A DNA stretch of 64,000 bases, from NCBI GenBank assembly GCA_947561395.2, contig OX387182.1, forward strand, positions 5,318,595 through 5,382,594, written 5' to 3'. The stretch comes from Buxus sempervirens. Taxonomy: Eukaryota > Streptophyta > Magnoliopsida > Buxales > Buxaceae. The position numbers were made by a program, and so were the translations under genes. The notes below the pieces were generated by a model. The model searched no databases. It saw only the letters and a list, made by a program, of their open reading frames with translations, and was not told the DNA's origin. This document shows, in pieces, positions 23,814-35,330 of this stretch (position 1 is its first letter; each line of letters opens with the position of its first letter).

Positions 23814-26800
23814 TCACTGCCTTCGGTTGACATCATAAAGCACACAGATATCTGCTGCCGTCTTCATCTGAAACATAAAATAAAATTCAAATAACAATAA
23901 TTTATGCATAACATGACCATATAATGGTGTAAAACTGAGATTTGATGAATTTAACAATAAATCAGGCCGTTATTATATGATATACAGTTGCAGAAATGCT
24001 CAATCATGCATTTATTTCTTTCCTTTTCCTTTTCAAGAAATAATGGTTATAATGTAGATACCCATTGAAAAACTCAGAGAGTAGAACATGAATCTAAAAA
24101 CAGTTACTCACTTGAAATAATTTCAGAGTATTATGATGAAAAAAAAATCTAAAAATAAAATAAAATTTCTACCAACAAGACCATCGAATTCAATTATTCA
24201 ACTAAACGAGACATTTGTTGCATGTTTCTTCGCTTCTTCGCAACACCTCCGCGGCGGGGGGGGGGGGGGGGGGGGGGGGGGGGCGGCGGCGGCGCAGCGG
24301 CATCATCTCAGCCTTACCCCCATATGAAAGAAAAGGAAGAGAGTTTTCTATATCAAATATAATTCTGAGATTGGGTAAGCATCTCTTATACAATTTTGAG
24401 ATTGGGTAAGCCAGTTTTATCCAATCTAAAATGGCCAATAGTTTCTTTAGGCAAAAGTGAGGGATGGGAAAAGAGCTGAGAAAGACCATTAGCACCAATT
24501 TTTGTTAGGGATTCAGTAATAGTATTCACTTCTCTGTAAACGTGAGAGAGATGGTAATTGCATGAAGAGAGTTGAGATTTGATCTTGGATATCCAATAAA
24601 CCAAGTGCCAAGGAGGAGAAGACAATCCTTTCATCCAGCTGATTAGATTTTTTGAATCCGAATCAATATACAAATCACGGTAGCCTGCTTAAATACAAAT
24701 CTCCAAGGCATGAGACAAAGCTTTAACTTCAGCTTCATTGTTAGAACAATGGCAAAAAAAGATGGAGAACGCCAAGATAAAAGAACCATTAGCATCTCTA
24801 AGAATACCACCGCCTCCTCCCGGTCCTAGGTTTCTAAGACAGGAACCATCTATATTCAGCTTCAGTAATCCAATGGGAGATTTCAACCACTTAAGTGATA
24901 GAATAGATAAAGATCTGCAACTTAAGGCAGGGATACCAAGGTCTATAAGAGAAGAAATTGATTCACTTTTGTTGTCCTCCTTTGGAATGAAGAGAGACAT
25001 AATTTCCTTTATATGAATTGTAATTCTAGAAAGAAGCTGGTCGGTAGAAGTAAAAAGACTCTCATAGAATCTCCTGTTGCACTCTTTCCAAATCTCCAAA
25101 AAGTCAAACACGGAACCAGAATATGGAGGAAGCCTGCCTGAGATTTCATTGAGGACTTAGAGAAACAACTCATTAAAAAGGAAAAAAGTGAAGCGTCTTG
25201 AAATTGGAAGTTCATGATTCGACTAAAGTGCCTCCAAAGAGAAACAATAAGCTCACTTTGAAGAAATAAATGTTCTACGTTTCCACAAAGTGATTAATAA
25301 GAATTTCTAAGCGTTTGGTAAGCCTGTAATAGAATAGAAGGTTTACACAAATCACACAGAAAAAGACCAGTAATTTCTTTAAACGGCATAGCACCCAATT
25401 AAGAAAAGAAATCAGAGGAAGAGAAGAACAAATTCAATTGAATCTTTCATCTTTCCTTCCACTAAATTTTCTCCTCGCCCTATTCTCATCCCCACACTAC
25501 CTTACCTATATACTAACAGCAACAACTTAATGATGATGGCAATTATGAAACTAGAAGCAGAGACCACTTGCAATAAGAAAGACACCAAATATTCTGCTTC
25601 TTCTGTTCTCCCTATGAGTAGAAAGTGCCAGAGTCATCAGTGAGAATTAACAAAAAGACAGAACAATAGATCAAAAGAAATTCCAGACCTATCTCTTGCT
25701 CAATCATCTGATGCTTACAGTTGCTTTGTGAAATTGAAAGCTATGGCTGAGAAATTCATTGCTTGTCACATCTTATATCAATATTCCTTTTTCGTGGGTC
25801 TGTGAGGCTGCATCATTTAGATGAACATCTAAAAGTTCAGAGACAAAAGCTTATTACTTTTTTCCATGTATTCTTCTATTCAAATCTGAATCCTTTGCTA
25901 ACTTTCTCTTAAATTTTTTTAATAGGGAAGACAATGATGTGTGTCATTGGCAACATGAAGTTAGGATTGATTAAAATAGGGGCCAAAACAAACCTTGCAA
26001 ACGTTAGGTGTCTCTTCTTCACCTTTCATGGGTGAAACAGAACAGATATAAAAGAAAGATCAGATACATGGTAACTTCCTTTAGATATTTGAAGCAATTC
26101 CCAAAGCTACCAATTATTTGAGCATCTGAAATTTCAGATATCTGTGTTCGTTACTTTCTTCTTGTATTCCTGTATTTGAATTGGCTTCATTTGCATACAT
26201 TCTTATTGCTATCTCTAGTAAAGAAAGGGATGAGTGATGACAATGTGTCATCATTTAATTGAAGTTATCACTGATTAGAAAAGGAATAATGGGGTCCAAA
26301 GTAAGTATGAGAATCAGTAGGTCTCCCTTCACCACAATAGCTATGCACTATCAACTTGTACTGTTTACTAACACTTCTAAAAACAGAGAAAAGAAAGACT
26401 TGCTAAAGAAAAATCTTTTCGGAAGCTGGCAAATTTAAACATGATTTCGGTACCATTAATCAATCTCTATTTGACATCTATAATTTCAATTGACTTTCTG
26501 GCAGATTCAAAGAGAATTATATTAGGGCATCGGGATTTTTAGTGATCTCCATGATATCTGTTTTTCACACTGTGATTCAACAAATGAAGTAGAAATTCAT
26601 AGGAAATTAGATTCAAAAGCTCAAAATTTCAAACAAACACCTCAAATGGCATAGAGGGAGAAAAATAATTATCCTTGATCTGAAACTTCACAAAGCTCAA
26701 TCTGAACTCCAATGATGGACATTGAGCCAGGTTAGGTTGCCATTTATACATCTTTTATGGCACGCGAGTTAAGAAAACCACAACATAACCTAGAATCAAA

Positions 26801-29800
26801 TAGAGATGTGAGACTCTAGGCAACAAAATGGCAACCATATGCACTTATAAAATTAGCATGTAATATATGCTATTTTGCTATAAACTGTGGACATACAAGA
26901 GATGGATTCTGTTGCATGGAAAAGTTATGACTTCAGAATACAGCATAGAGCAGAAAAGTTACAGGGGTATTCTAATTGATCTAAAATATGGAATTTAAAA
27001 GGAAATTTTAATGGAAATCTTTATGGGATTTCACATATTTTGAAGAAACTTGAAAACTGTAGGTGCGTATTTACATATACATTCATGTAGCTGAGAAGCC
27101 TGCAAGAGTTGATTTGTTAAAAAAGTCAAACCATAGATTACTGGGTCATAGCATAAACATGATGACACATCTCTTTATTTATCTGAAGTAACAATTTCTG
27201 TCAAGATTTGCACAATGCATAATAACGTACTTACCCACGCGTTTTAAAACATCATATCTTTATGAGTATCATATTTATCACAGGTATTCCAGAAAAATCT
27301 TATAAACTTAGGTTCAACATTGGATTCTGATTTTACAGGTTTTAATGTGCCTTGGCATGGCCAATGAAATTTTAAAATAATTTAATTTTCTCAAAATATG
27401 GGGAGCTAAGTGACTTATTTCACTGCAGTACAAAATCATGTGTATCATATACCCAACTTGAGGCAAATGCACAACATTTCATTGGATTGTTTGGGATGGA
27501 GTTGAAAATATAGAGTAAGGTTAATGTAAGCCTGGTTCCAAACTGCTCAAGTCATATCACTCTTTACAGGTCTATAAAAATGAAGGATGGACTCCATATC
27601 CATATAAAATATCCATGACTGCACTTTGCTCTTATTCATTGACTAGTTCTGTAATAATTAACCATCTGACCCCCAAGGTGGGAATGGTTGAATTTAGTAG
27701 TCCTATGGAGTATGTGAGAGCAGTGAAGGATTGGGTTGTATTCAGAGATCACAAGACTGGTATTGTATAACTTTCAGCTATCCGAAAGACATGCTGCTAG
27801 GGCTGGGATTGTTCCTTTTGATGGATAAGTTGTAAATTTGTAATAAGGCAAGGGATCTTCTACCATGGTTCTCTCTTGTTAAGTTACAGGGTTGCTCCGG
27901 AGGCTGGTTGATATGGTCTATTGACCTAGATCAGTAAGGACCTCCTGTGTTCTGATGTATCCAAAGTGGCTGAATATCTAAATGGTTAGTTAGCTAAGAG
28001 TGGGGAAATGACAAAGATTAAATTAGGGCAATTCCATTGAAGATGTTCCCCATTTTGTTTTTTAATTTCCATTTTGTGGCTATGTTTTCCAGCCTTTACC
28101 TTCTCTTTAACCAAGAGTTTGTATCTTTACACTAACATTTATTTTATGTTACTAAAAATTGCACCCAGTTTGAACTTTATTTTTCAATGCTCTCATATTT
28201 TTGGGCAACTAAAACCTCCAAACTCCATTTGCAAAGATAAAAATTAACGAACCTACAATAATATTTTTTTTGTTTCACTTAAAACTTGAGGATATTTTGA
28301 TTCTTTAAATAAATAAAAAATTCCAAGAATGGTTCGTTCATGTTCTTGAGAGTTTAGGCAGAGTTCAGTTACTTAAAAAGCCACAATTATGTGGAGCTAC
28401 CTGAATAACATTGACTGTTTGCTTGATTGCCCATCCAAGCAGAGCTACAATGACCGCATAAGAAAGAAGTGAACTCTGCTTAACAACATTCAATAGGACC
28501 TAAAGAAGACACACAGAAACAAAGGTGAGATACGCTTCTTAAGGGTCCGTCTTGAGAAAACAATAATGCATTGAAAATATATCCTTACATCAATTACACT
28601 GTTAAATTGGTTCTCTGCAATAAGGAATAGGATGATGTAGAGAACCTGCAACATTAAACCACTGTCATTCGAAAAGGCAAAAAAGGTTGATCAAGCAGAG
28701 GAAGCATCTCAGATAAGCTCAACTATTACCTCGCATGCCACACAACAATAAGCCATGAACATTCGATTTCCATAGTATGCCTTGAAAAGCCAATTAGTGC
28801 TGTCCTTCACATCTTTATGACTAACCTTTCCAGATAAGAAAGTACTGCAACAAAGAAGTTGGGTAAAAATATTAAAAATCGACACAAGGCACATGCTTTC
28901 CACTAGAAGATATTCTTGTTTAACGTGAAAGCTGTGAATCTATTCAAGAAGCCCAAGCCCCTTGATGGAAGGGGGGAAGGAAAGAAATAAAAGAATAAAA
29001 AAGAAAAAGAGCAAAGAAACTAATACCTGTACATTTGAAACCAATGGCTAGAGATATCTAATGCAAGCAATGACAAGAAAATCAAGCTAGGTCTGCAAGA
29101 TCCTACAAAATTCTCAGAAATCCAACATGCATATAGATTTAAAACCAACAGCACAAACATCAAGAAAGTCTAATACAACTATCACCTGTACATCTGTGAA
29201 AGGATCACCAACAGACAAGCAGTGCTGACCCTGGAGACAGGAAAATATTAAATTGGATGGGACAGAATCAACTCTTGGAATCCAAATTGCAGTGTAATAT
29301 GTATAAAATACAATATAGAAAGCGAACCATGGAGAAAATTTAACATCTATGCACCTATCTACAAAAGAAGTGTCAAATGATTAATAGAAGATCACCTATC
29401 TGTTACCATGTCCAAGACAGCACCAAAGGTTGAAACTGAAACAGGAAGTAAAAAAGGTGAGCAAAATGCTAAACCTCAGGAATTTCTTCAATATATCCAA
29501 CCATTTCACCCATATCAAGTAGTTTTTTTTTTTTTTTTTTGGGATCAGTAATCCAGATGATATATATATTACGAAAGTAGAAAGAGAAAAAACATGTCAT
29601 CCTTATCAAGTAGTTCAAGAGAATTATCCAAAAAAATCAGCAAATACACCCTTACAATTGGACAAAAGTTATTTACAAGAAAGAAACTTTAATACTCAAG
29701 GTTCTCTGGAATTAATATGTTCTCCGATGGTGATAGAAAGATAAAATCAACTAACAAACCAAAAGTTCCAAAATGGAAACAATAAAAACCACTAAACCAA

Positions 29801-32135
29801 TAATCAGTCCCACAGTAGTAAAAAACAATGACTTACAGGGAAAAAAATTCATACGTACTCCTATAGGAGTGATAACCATTTGTAAGAACAGGATAAAGAT
29901 TGCACATAAGAAATTAGTTCTACTGGTTAATATACAATCCTTACAACCCTCAGCTTTTTAAATCAGCCATGTGCTCTTTCTCCTTTGGTTTTAAGGTTTC
30001 TCTTTCTCTTTCTGTTGATCATAGGCCCTAGGTACTTGCATCTTCATGGCAAATTTCTCCTCACAGCAAAGACTCTGGTTTCAATATCCTAGCATTTTAC
30101 TACCTCATGAACAAAGGCCAAAGGGAGAACCTTAACATGGGTTCTCTCAGAGAATGTTTGCATTGAGGGGGTTATTTTTTTTTTTTCAATTGCTACCTCA
30201 TGAACAAAGGCCAAAGGGAGAACCTTAACATGGGTTCTCTAAGAGAATGTTTGCATCGAGGGAGAACCTTAACCTGGATTTCTTCCTTGGTGGCTTGTTT
30301 TTGCTGGGAAATGATTTTTCGGATTTAAGCATCAATATTTATCACAGAAGGGATCAGGTTCAGTCTCTAGACCTGAAATTCTGGCACTGTTTGGTATAGC
30401 TTTTATAAGACACTTTTCAACTTTGAAAAGTAGAAAAGTTTAAAAAAATACATAAGATAAAGGCTAGTTTGGTAACATAAGTTAGAAGAAACTTACTAGA
30501 AGTTCAAAAATCAAAATTCATTTTTTTGTGAAAAGCCAAAAAATAAATAAATAAATAACTTTTCAAAGTTATTTTAACCCCATAGTTGGCAAATCAAAGG
30601 TACTTCACCACATATATTTATATTAAAAATGATATAACTTTTTTAAGTTTATACTAAATAAAAATGCATAATATTAAGTTTATATTATATTTGTAGAACC
30701 TCCTCTGTGCGTTTGTTTACATACATACATATAATATGAATCTTTTTAGATTTTTCTGGATTCTGACCTTTTTATTACTAAACAACTTTATTACCTATAA
30801 ATATCAACAAAAGCCAGTTCCCCACAAAGTGGAGTCGGTGACCCGAATCTTGTCTCTGCATATCATTCTATAAAAAATCATATATTTAGTTAATATATGT
30901 TAATGTCAGTCTTATTTTATTAACTCCATACATGTCTGCTTAGGTCTTCCCGTTGATAACTTTATTACTTATATAAGTCGAAAAGAAAATTGAAAGTTTA
31001 CATTTTTATACCTAATTTTTGGTTTAACAAAATTTGCTTTTCCCAAGTTATACCAAACAAGGCCTTAGCTGCAGGAGGGTGAGGTTCTCCTATGCTTGAC
31101 CCACCGCAGAAGTTACAAATTCAATTTGTTGCAGTAACATGCAGTTTTTCCACTTTGAGTTCACCTATGAGATTCTGGTACTAAAAGGTTTGGAAAACAT
31201 TTATTCCTCCATGTATGCATAAGATACATTAATACATTATCCATATGGCTTGATAAGATTGATACTTAAAATGCCGCTCTTATAGAGTCTCCTCCATATT
31301 TTGTTATTCATGGTTTGCAGATATAAATTGATGACTGGAAAATAATTCAAATAATATTTCTATTAGATAGTGAAACCATAGATATACCATCTAGCCAACC
31401 CTTTGGCCACCAAGGGGGATCTGACTTGAAGTAGACATTGCTTTTACTATTTAAATTTATATTATGTGTCATCAGAAAAGAAAAAAGAATGCTTAGCTTG
31501 ACATGTCCATCAAACAAAGCTTCTAGTTTCTGATCATTTTATGAACTCAATCCAAGTAATGAATGAACCCAAATACTTAAATCTGAAATATATATTTGGT
31601 GATGATATAATAGTTCTAAGCATACCTTGATTAAATTTGCGAGCAAACCAACCATCTATACCATCACAGACAAAGCTGAAACCACAGATCATAGGATCAG
31701 TGGAGGCCTTGAAACCCACAAATGGAGGAAACTCATGACGTTAATATAATCACCTGATGAAATAAAGTATAGCAAACAACTTTTTATCGGAAAAGCATCG
31801 AACAAATGCTATGCAGTTCATGAGGATTCTTATGTATCCTGCATCACCAGTTAAGCATAAATTATAGACCAAATTTTTGGAGGCATAACAATAAAAGGCA
31901 ATGAAGAACGCAAATGAAGTATAAGGTATTGATATTACTTATAGCATGATATTAAGTGATAAATTTTCTGCAAATTTTAGGTAGAAAACAAGAATGTCAT
32001 ATATTTTAGTTGTAGGCTAAAAGACGTATAAATAAGGAATAGTTATTATCTTGTCAAAAAAGATAATGACTTACCTATGATATTGGGAATGTAAAGGTAT
32101 ACAGAAAGGGTTCTGTGAGTCGATTTTCCAGGCAT
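23814..32135 (-). CDS. PIS1: CDP-diacylglycerol-inositol 3-phosphatidyltransferase (PI synthase)
   Basis: Joins CDP-diacylglycerol and myo-inositol to make phosphatidylinositol in ER/Golgi membranes. Ten coding exons on the minus strand, all GT-AG: 32135-32075, 31838-31754, 31675-31626, 29435-29396, 29230-29186, 29092-29027, 28844-28730, 28645-28589, 28499-28401 and 23867-23814. All junction phases agree and give 672 bases, 223 residues plus stop; the Arabidopsis enzyme is about 227. The CDP-alcohol phosphotransferase motif is complete: D53, D56, G57, A60, R61, G70, D74, D78 (CDGIDGWFARKFNQ / STFGAVLDMVTDR), split by a 2.2-kb intron. Other family blocks are LSVYLYIPNIIGYIR at the N-terminus, SHKDVKDSTNWLF, YYGNRMFMAYCCV and a C-terminal MKTAADICVLYD. 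Several hydrophobic membrane segments are evident. The last intron (4.5 kb) holds a LINE relic and intron 3 a retroposon. The frame looks fully functional. Confidence 0.95.
24240..25420 (-). mobile_element. LINE relic (zinc-binding RT tail plus RNase H)
   Basis: It lies in the last intron of the PI synthase gene, in the same orientation. From high to low coordinates there are remnants of the zf-RVT region (FLCDLCKPS..., CGNVEHLF...), then IWKECNRRFYE, then an RNase H-like domain. That domain has LKLNIDGSCLRNLGPGGGG with the catalytic-type Asp, NNEAEVKALSHALE, IDSDSKNLISWM and HVYREVNTITESL. The reading is split over more than one frame and the upstream reverse transcriptase is missing, so this is a 5'-truncated, decayed LINE. 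Confidence 0.8.
24256..24283 (+). repeat. 28-base G homopolymer
   Basis: An unbroken run of G followed by a cggcggcggc stretch. Such a run in an AT-rich plant intron is rare and may be inflated by sequencing or assembly. It creates poly-Gly/poly-Pro frames that should not be read as protein. Confidence 0.9.
25421..28400 (-). other. Rest of the last PI synthase intron
   Basis: About 3 kb of AT-rich DNA between the LINE relic and exon 9. Recurring words at about 25780-26230 (agatgaacatctaaaagttcagagacaaa, agcatctgaaatttcagatatc) hint at a diverged local duplication. No exon, RNA gene or element end was recognised. Confidence 0.5.
29523..29603 (-). mobile_element. Short 5'-truncated retroposon in PI synthase intron 3
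   Basis: A run of 18-20 T on the plus strand is followed by about 60 bases (gggatcagtaatccagatga...) and flanked by a 12-bp direct repeat tatcaagtagtt at 29513-29524 and 29604-29615. Read on the minus strand this is a LINE-type tail ending TACTGATCCC plus poly(A). The A-tail and the matching flanks show target-primed insertion. Confidence 0.8.
30100..30261. repeat. Two-copy tandem duplication, offset 93 bp
   Basis: The block ctacctcatgaacaaaggcc...gagaatgtttgcat occurs at 30100-30168 and 30193-30261, nearly identical and separated by a T-rich spacer. It lies inside PI synthase intron 3. A simple local duplication. Confidence 0.9.
30383..31064. mobile_element. MITE in PI synthase intron 3
   Basis: Ends form an imperfect inverted repeat: ggcactgtttggtatagctttt on the left against aaaagc...aagttataccaaacaaggcc on the right (682 bp). 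GGC-x-x-TGTTTGGTATA ends are common in plant class II MITEs. A matching target duplication could not be fixed, so the superfamily is open. There is no coding capacity. Confidence 0.65.
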
Positions 32136-32242
32136 TGTAGTCTTTCAGTTATCTTAATTTTTGTGAAATGTATCTGTTATTTTGCATTGCATGAATTGTG
32201 TCCGAATTTCATGAGGTTTCCACCATTCCTTCTCCCGGATAC
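32075..32242 (-). promoter_or_regulatory. Possible PI synthase leader exon with four short uORFs
   Basis: Upstream of the ATG at 32135 the minus strand is open to an acceptor-like gacattacag|GTATCC at 32242. If this is the true leader, 107 untranslated bases carry four ATGs that start frames of 5, 11, 12 and 12 codons, each ending before the main ATG. Such uORFs usually lower translation. The acceptor choice is inference. A closer one (aataacag, near 32177) would remove all four. Confidence 0.4.
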
Positions 32243-32620
32243 CTGTAATGTCAGAATCAAAACCCACAGTTACATCACATATTTAAAAAATCTATAATAA
32301 TGAAACAATTTAGCTACAAATGTGGAAGAAAATAAAATATAAAGCCCATCATAAGTTGTTTGGATTATGGAAGAGATTCCATTCAAAATGAATGCATGTA
32401 AACATTAAAGAAACAAGTCAACAACTACTGCCACCACCAACAGACAATAGGATCAAAATGCTGAACCACATCCATAAAGCATACAAAAAGCAACCAAACC
32501 AGGAACATTCTAAAAAAATCAAGAGAATTTTAGGAATCTTACATAACATCTACCCATTTTGGTTGCCAGTACCAAATTTACAGTTTTAAAATTTGTCACC
32601 ATACAGGAAAACTAATTAGT

Positions 32621-32862
32621 AAATGATGTTAGTGACAATGAAGAAAAAAGATCAACTCATAAAATTTTCTTCTTTACTTATTTCAATTCACCTTTCACTT
32701 GAGTATGAACATTATTTTTAACCTGAAAAAAAAAATTGTGATAAATGATGTTAGTGACAATGAAGAAAAAAGATCAACTCATAAAATTTTCTTCTTTACT
32801 TGTTTCAATTCACCTTACACTTGAATATGAACACCATTTTTAACCTGAAAAAAAAAATTGTG
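32621..32862. repeat. Two-copy tandem duplication, 122-bp unit
   Basis: Units 32621-32742 and 32743-32862 begin aaatgatgttagtgacaatg and end with an A run then attgtg. They differ at only a few positions, so the duplication is young. It is just upstream of the PI synthase start exon, in the proposed leader intron. Confidence 0.92.
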
Positions 32863-34223
32863 AAAACAATCAGATGAGCTTCTATGTATGATTATCATGA
32901 GATTGATAATCTAAGAACTTTCAGGACTCCTCCCTTTCAACTCGCTAGAATATAAACCAAGGTCATGTCTGCTTTTTCTGGGATGTGACAAGTACCAGTC
33001 ATAGAAAATCACAAATTACAAAAACATTATGACCAAGAAACAACCAATCAATTGATTCTCGTCCATAAAACTAATGCAACTGAAAATTAAATTTACTTGC
33101 AAACCTTACTATAAACTGTAACTTAGTGAAAGTAAAGATAAGACCACAAATCACACGCCTTGAAGATTCTAAGACTAGTTCAGAATAAAACTATGCTTAA
33201 GAGAACTAAATGAAAATTTGCAGTAGATAATTAAACCTTTAGCCAATAAATCTTGAGATCTCTATAAGCATTCAAAGCTTAGAGCAACATAATACTCAGC
33301 AAGGGAGAAATGAGAGGCTCCTTTGCTAGCTTTTGAAAAATTCTTTCCACAAATTAGTCGAGCACACATGCAACCATGCGTTGCATGTGTGGACCTGGGA
33401 ATTGAATTGTTGATTTGGACTTGGTATAAAAGATGCTAAAAATGGTTGTACATATACAGAGCAGAGCCAGAAAAAGGTCAGAAGGAAATGCAGAAAATGA
33501 AAGTGAACACTAAAAGTCCCGCATACTGCAACCAACAACAGAAGTTAAGAAATTTTTTTCTCAAGTCAAATAGCAAGCGTGGCTAGGGTCTTCTTTCTCT
33601 AAAGATGCATTGTGGCTTACTGTGTAGTTCAGGAAAATCAGGAATTGTCAGAATCATGCAGGACATATTTGATCATACCATCTTTGTTTCTTGTGGGGCA
33701 GAGGTTCTTTCCCTTTACCCTTCAGTGCAGTTTGGGACATTTGAATTTTAAAAATGATGAATTTTTCAACGATGTAATTTATGAAGATAACTTGTGATTT
33801 GTGTATAAATTTGGCAGTCCTTTGATTCCAACTCACATATTTAAAGAAATTTGAAAGCTTGATTCAGAATAAATATTGCATTGTCTAGACTTTTGATTTT
33901 AGCAAAAATTGAGATGGTTCTTATAGTACATCAAACTTAACCTTGGAATTATTCAACAGAAAGAGATGCCTAAGTAGCCTTCATATCTTTTATTATATTT
34001 GTGTTGTGATTTACTTCTCCTTTTCCAGCCTAATGCCTATATGATGCGATATCAAACCAGAAAAAGGGAAAAATCTTTTTATCTCCCATATTTTTTTGAT
34101 TGTTGTAATTCCTGAATCATTGCTTTAAAATACTTATAATTTCAATTTGTTTCATTTTCTGTATAAAGTTGTAAATGGTCGTTGAGAAATCGTCCTTTTA
34201 TCTTTTATATTTTACAATATACA
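32863..34223. other. AT-rich DNA, nothing recognised
   Basis: Probable intron or upstream region of the PI synthase gene. Both strands were read and no domain, RNA gene or element end was seen. Confidence 0.5.
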
Positions 34224-34600
34224 TTTTTTTTTATCAGTAATCAAAGGGAAATATTATAAATAATTAGAAAAGCTTAAATAGTACACAAACTGTGTACCAA
34301 TAGAAAAAACTCATTATTGGCCCAACACTACAGAAACATAACCGTCAACCAGATCTCTACCCCCCTCCCATTTCAAAAAACCTGTTGCACTCCAGAAATT
34401 CTTCAATGGGGATGTCAGCTCCCACAGGTTGGCTTGACACCCAGCTATGTGTTAATCTCAGGACAGGCCATTCCAATGTTGTCCCCTTCCTTTCAATATT
34501 TTGGAAAGTCCTATTTCTCTCTTTCCAAATCACCTAAGCAACAGCTGAAGGAATAGAGTTCCATATTAAGTCTCCACAAGATTTAACTTTCCTCCTCCCC
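34224..34600 (-). mobile_element. LINE 3' relic
   Basis: On the minus strand a remnant reads WNSIPSAVA, then VIWKERNRTFQNIER, the conserved end of the plant LINE reverse-transcriptase zinc-binding region (W-x-I-W-K-E-R-N). It finishes in a tail reading GATAAAAAAAA near 34224. It is 5'-truncated and interrupted. Confidence 0.7.
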
Positions 34601-34618
34601 CATGCTTCAAGAACTTGT

Positions 34619-34690
34619 CTCAAAACCCTAGATTTCTCTCTCTTTCATTGCTTGGCTCAAAACCCTAGATTTCTCTCCGTTCATCGTGAA
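34619..34690 (+). repeat. Duplicated telo-box leader-like motif
   Basis: The 22-mer beginning ctcaaaaccctagatttctc occurs at 34619 and 34656, 37 bp apart. AAACCCTA plus a CT-rich run is typical of plant leaders and promoters, but no gene start follows on the plus strand. Confidence 0.6.
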
Positions 34691-34878
34691 CGTTTCTGAA
34701 TGCAGATAGATGTATTATTTATTTCACAGTTTGGAGAGCAAGTGATGAGCTCTTTCAACTTTAATGTTCAACTGACTAATTGGGGTATAATGATTCTCGG
34801 CTGAATAGGATGAACTGATGCCTATCAATCTTAATTGTTAAAGTTGATTTAGTCTTTTCTTTCCTCGTCGTGGGTTCT

Positions 34879-35330
34879 TTTTTTTGATGAATAACAATAG
34901 ATTCATATATAAAATAGATATAAAAGATATACCCATGAGAAGTGCATATATAGACAAAAGGTCAAAGACTGTTAGCCATTACATTAACAAAAACCTTCTA
35001 GCCAGAAAACCAGGCAATTAAAGTCCAAGTCCTTTAGCTTCCTTCTCTGGCTAGCATAGCCCACTCACTAATTATTTCACCAAAGGATACTCCCCGAAAA
35101 AGTTTGTGCAAACTCAGCTGTCTACCGACATTAGATACTACATTCTCTATCACCGCTTGAGAGCTTGGCTTGTAATCCTCAAAAATACATCTGTTTCTAA
35201 CTTTCCAAATGTTTCATCCCACTGCAAAAAACACTGTTCAGTCTTTCTTCCCTAGAGCTGAGAACCTCCGTTGGTATGTTAGTTTGTCAATTCTTTTTGG
35301 CATCACCCAAGACATTTTTATTAACTCTAA
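34879..35330 (-). mobile_element. LINE 3' relic
   Basis: The minus strand reads IWKVRNRCIFEDYKPSS, then QAVIENVVSNVGRQLSLH and a terminal FGEIISEWAMLAREGS, the tail of a LINE ORF2. It is followed by a 3' untranslated part ending ...ATTCATCAAAAAAA at 34879. A different LINE lineage from 34224-34600 by wording. Confidence 0.75.

Noticed and set aside
24202-24498. Frames with poly-Gly or poly-Pro
   Set aside because: They are translations of the G run and the cgg repeat, next to LINE remains.
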